A stretch of DNA of 13,361 nt, from NCBI GenBank assembly GCA_027625125.1, contig JAQBXG010000025.1, forward strand, positions 1 to 13,361. Direction: 5' to 3'. The DNA is from Pseudomonadota bacterium (GTDB lineage Bacteria > Pseudomonadota > Alphaproteobacteria > UBA2966 > CAIVPW01). This document shows, one piece after another, positions 13,319 through 13,361 of this stretch (the stretch's first letter is position 1; each line of letters starts with the position of its first letter). Position numbers and translations under genes: made by a program. The notes beneath the pieces were generated by a model. The model saw only the letters and a program-made list of their open reading frames with translations. It did no database searches and had not been told where the DNA came from.

Positions 13319-13361
13319 AATCCTTGTCGTTTTCGAAGGGGAGAATGTCGCGGGCGAGCGG
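13287..13361 (-). CDS. 3' end of an unidentified gene running off the right edge
   Basis: On the minus strand a frame enters from the edge and ends at TGA 13289-13287. Its last 24 residues read PLARDILPFENDKDFKCLSA followed by VAES. Most codons end in C or G, as in the real genes here, and the peptide looks like a natural C-terminus. I do not recognise the family from so little. It overlaps the last 32 bases of sdhE tail to tail. It might be a shadow frame, but sdhE is otherwise followed by only 43 bases with no other gene signal. Confidence 0.45.
   Translation of the reverse strand, partial: PLARDILPFENDKDFKCLSAVAES

Noticed and set aside
1..13361. Mobile elements, CRISPR arrays, tRNA or rRNA genes
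   Set aside because: No transposase, integrase, terminal inverted repeats, regularly spaced repeats or tRNA-like cloverleaf sequence was seen on reading both strands.

Overview
The window is GC-rich DNA that looks like an ordinary chromosomal stretch of an alphaproteobacterium, probably near the Rhodospirillales. This placement is inferred from protein flavour: an EncFtn-type ferritin, alphaproteobacterial thermonuclease-like proteins with paired cysteines, and recG next to sdhE. I see no tRNA, rRNA, CRISPR array, insertion sequence, integrase or phage gene.

Layout, left to right. (1) The 3' part of tamB (+), interrupted by an in-frame TAG. (2) Convergent to it, an encapsulin-type ferritin gene (-), also interrupted by an in-frame TAG. 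(3) Divergent from that, a small secreted four-cysteine protein of unknown family and a TerC/YgdQ-type membrane protein (+). (4) A response regulator with an EAL domain (-), a probable c-di-GMP phosphodiesterase. (5) Two overlapping genes (-), each with two degenerate SNase-like modules; the upstream one carries an in-frame TGA. (6) A tight three-gene operon (+): a polyprenyl-phosphate glycosyltransferase, a LAB-N small membrane protein and an ArnT/GT83-like transferase. This set looks like undecaprenyl-linked sugar transfer onto lipid A, LPS or another envelope target. (7) A Sel1-repeat periplasmic protein (-), divergent from a DUF502 membrane protein (+). (8) recG (-), divergent from sdhE (+). 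(9) The 3' end of an unknown gene (-), overlapping the end of sdhE.

Coding density is high. Several convergent pairs have almost no space between them: one pair of stop codons shares a CTAG, and another pair abuts with no gap.

The most unusual observation is that three separate genes within about 4.8 kb each contain exactly one in-frame nonsense codon (tamB TAG at 748-750, ferritin TAG at 1574-1576, SNase-like A TGA at 5549-5551). In each case family-like protein continues in the same frame on the other side. All three stop codons also end intact genes here, so code reassignment is unlikely. Recent gene decay, nonsense suppression or sequence error remain possible. The second point of interest is the pair of double-module SNase-like envelope proteins. 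No complete new defence or mobile system is evident.
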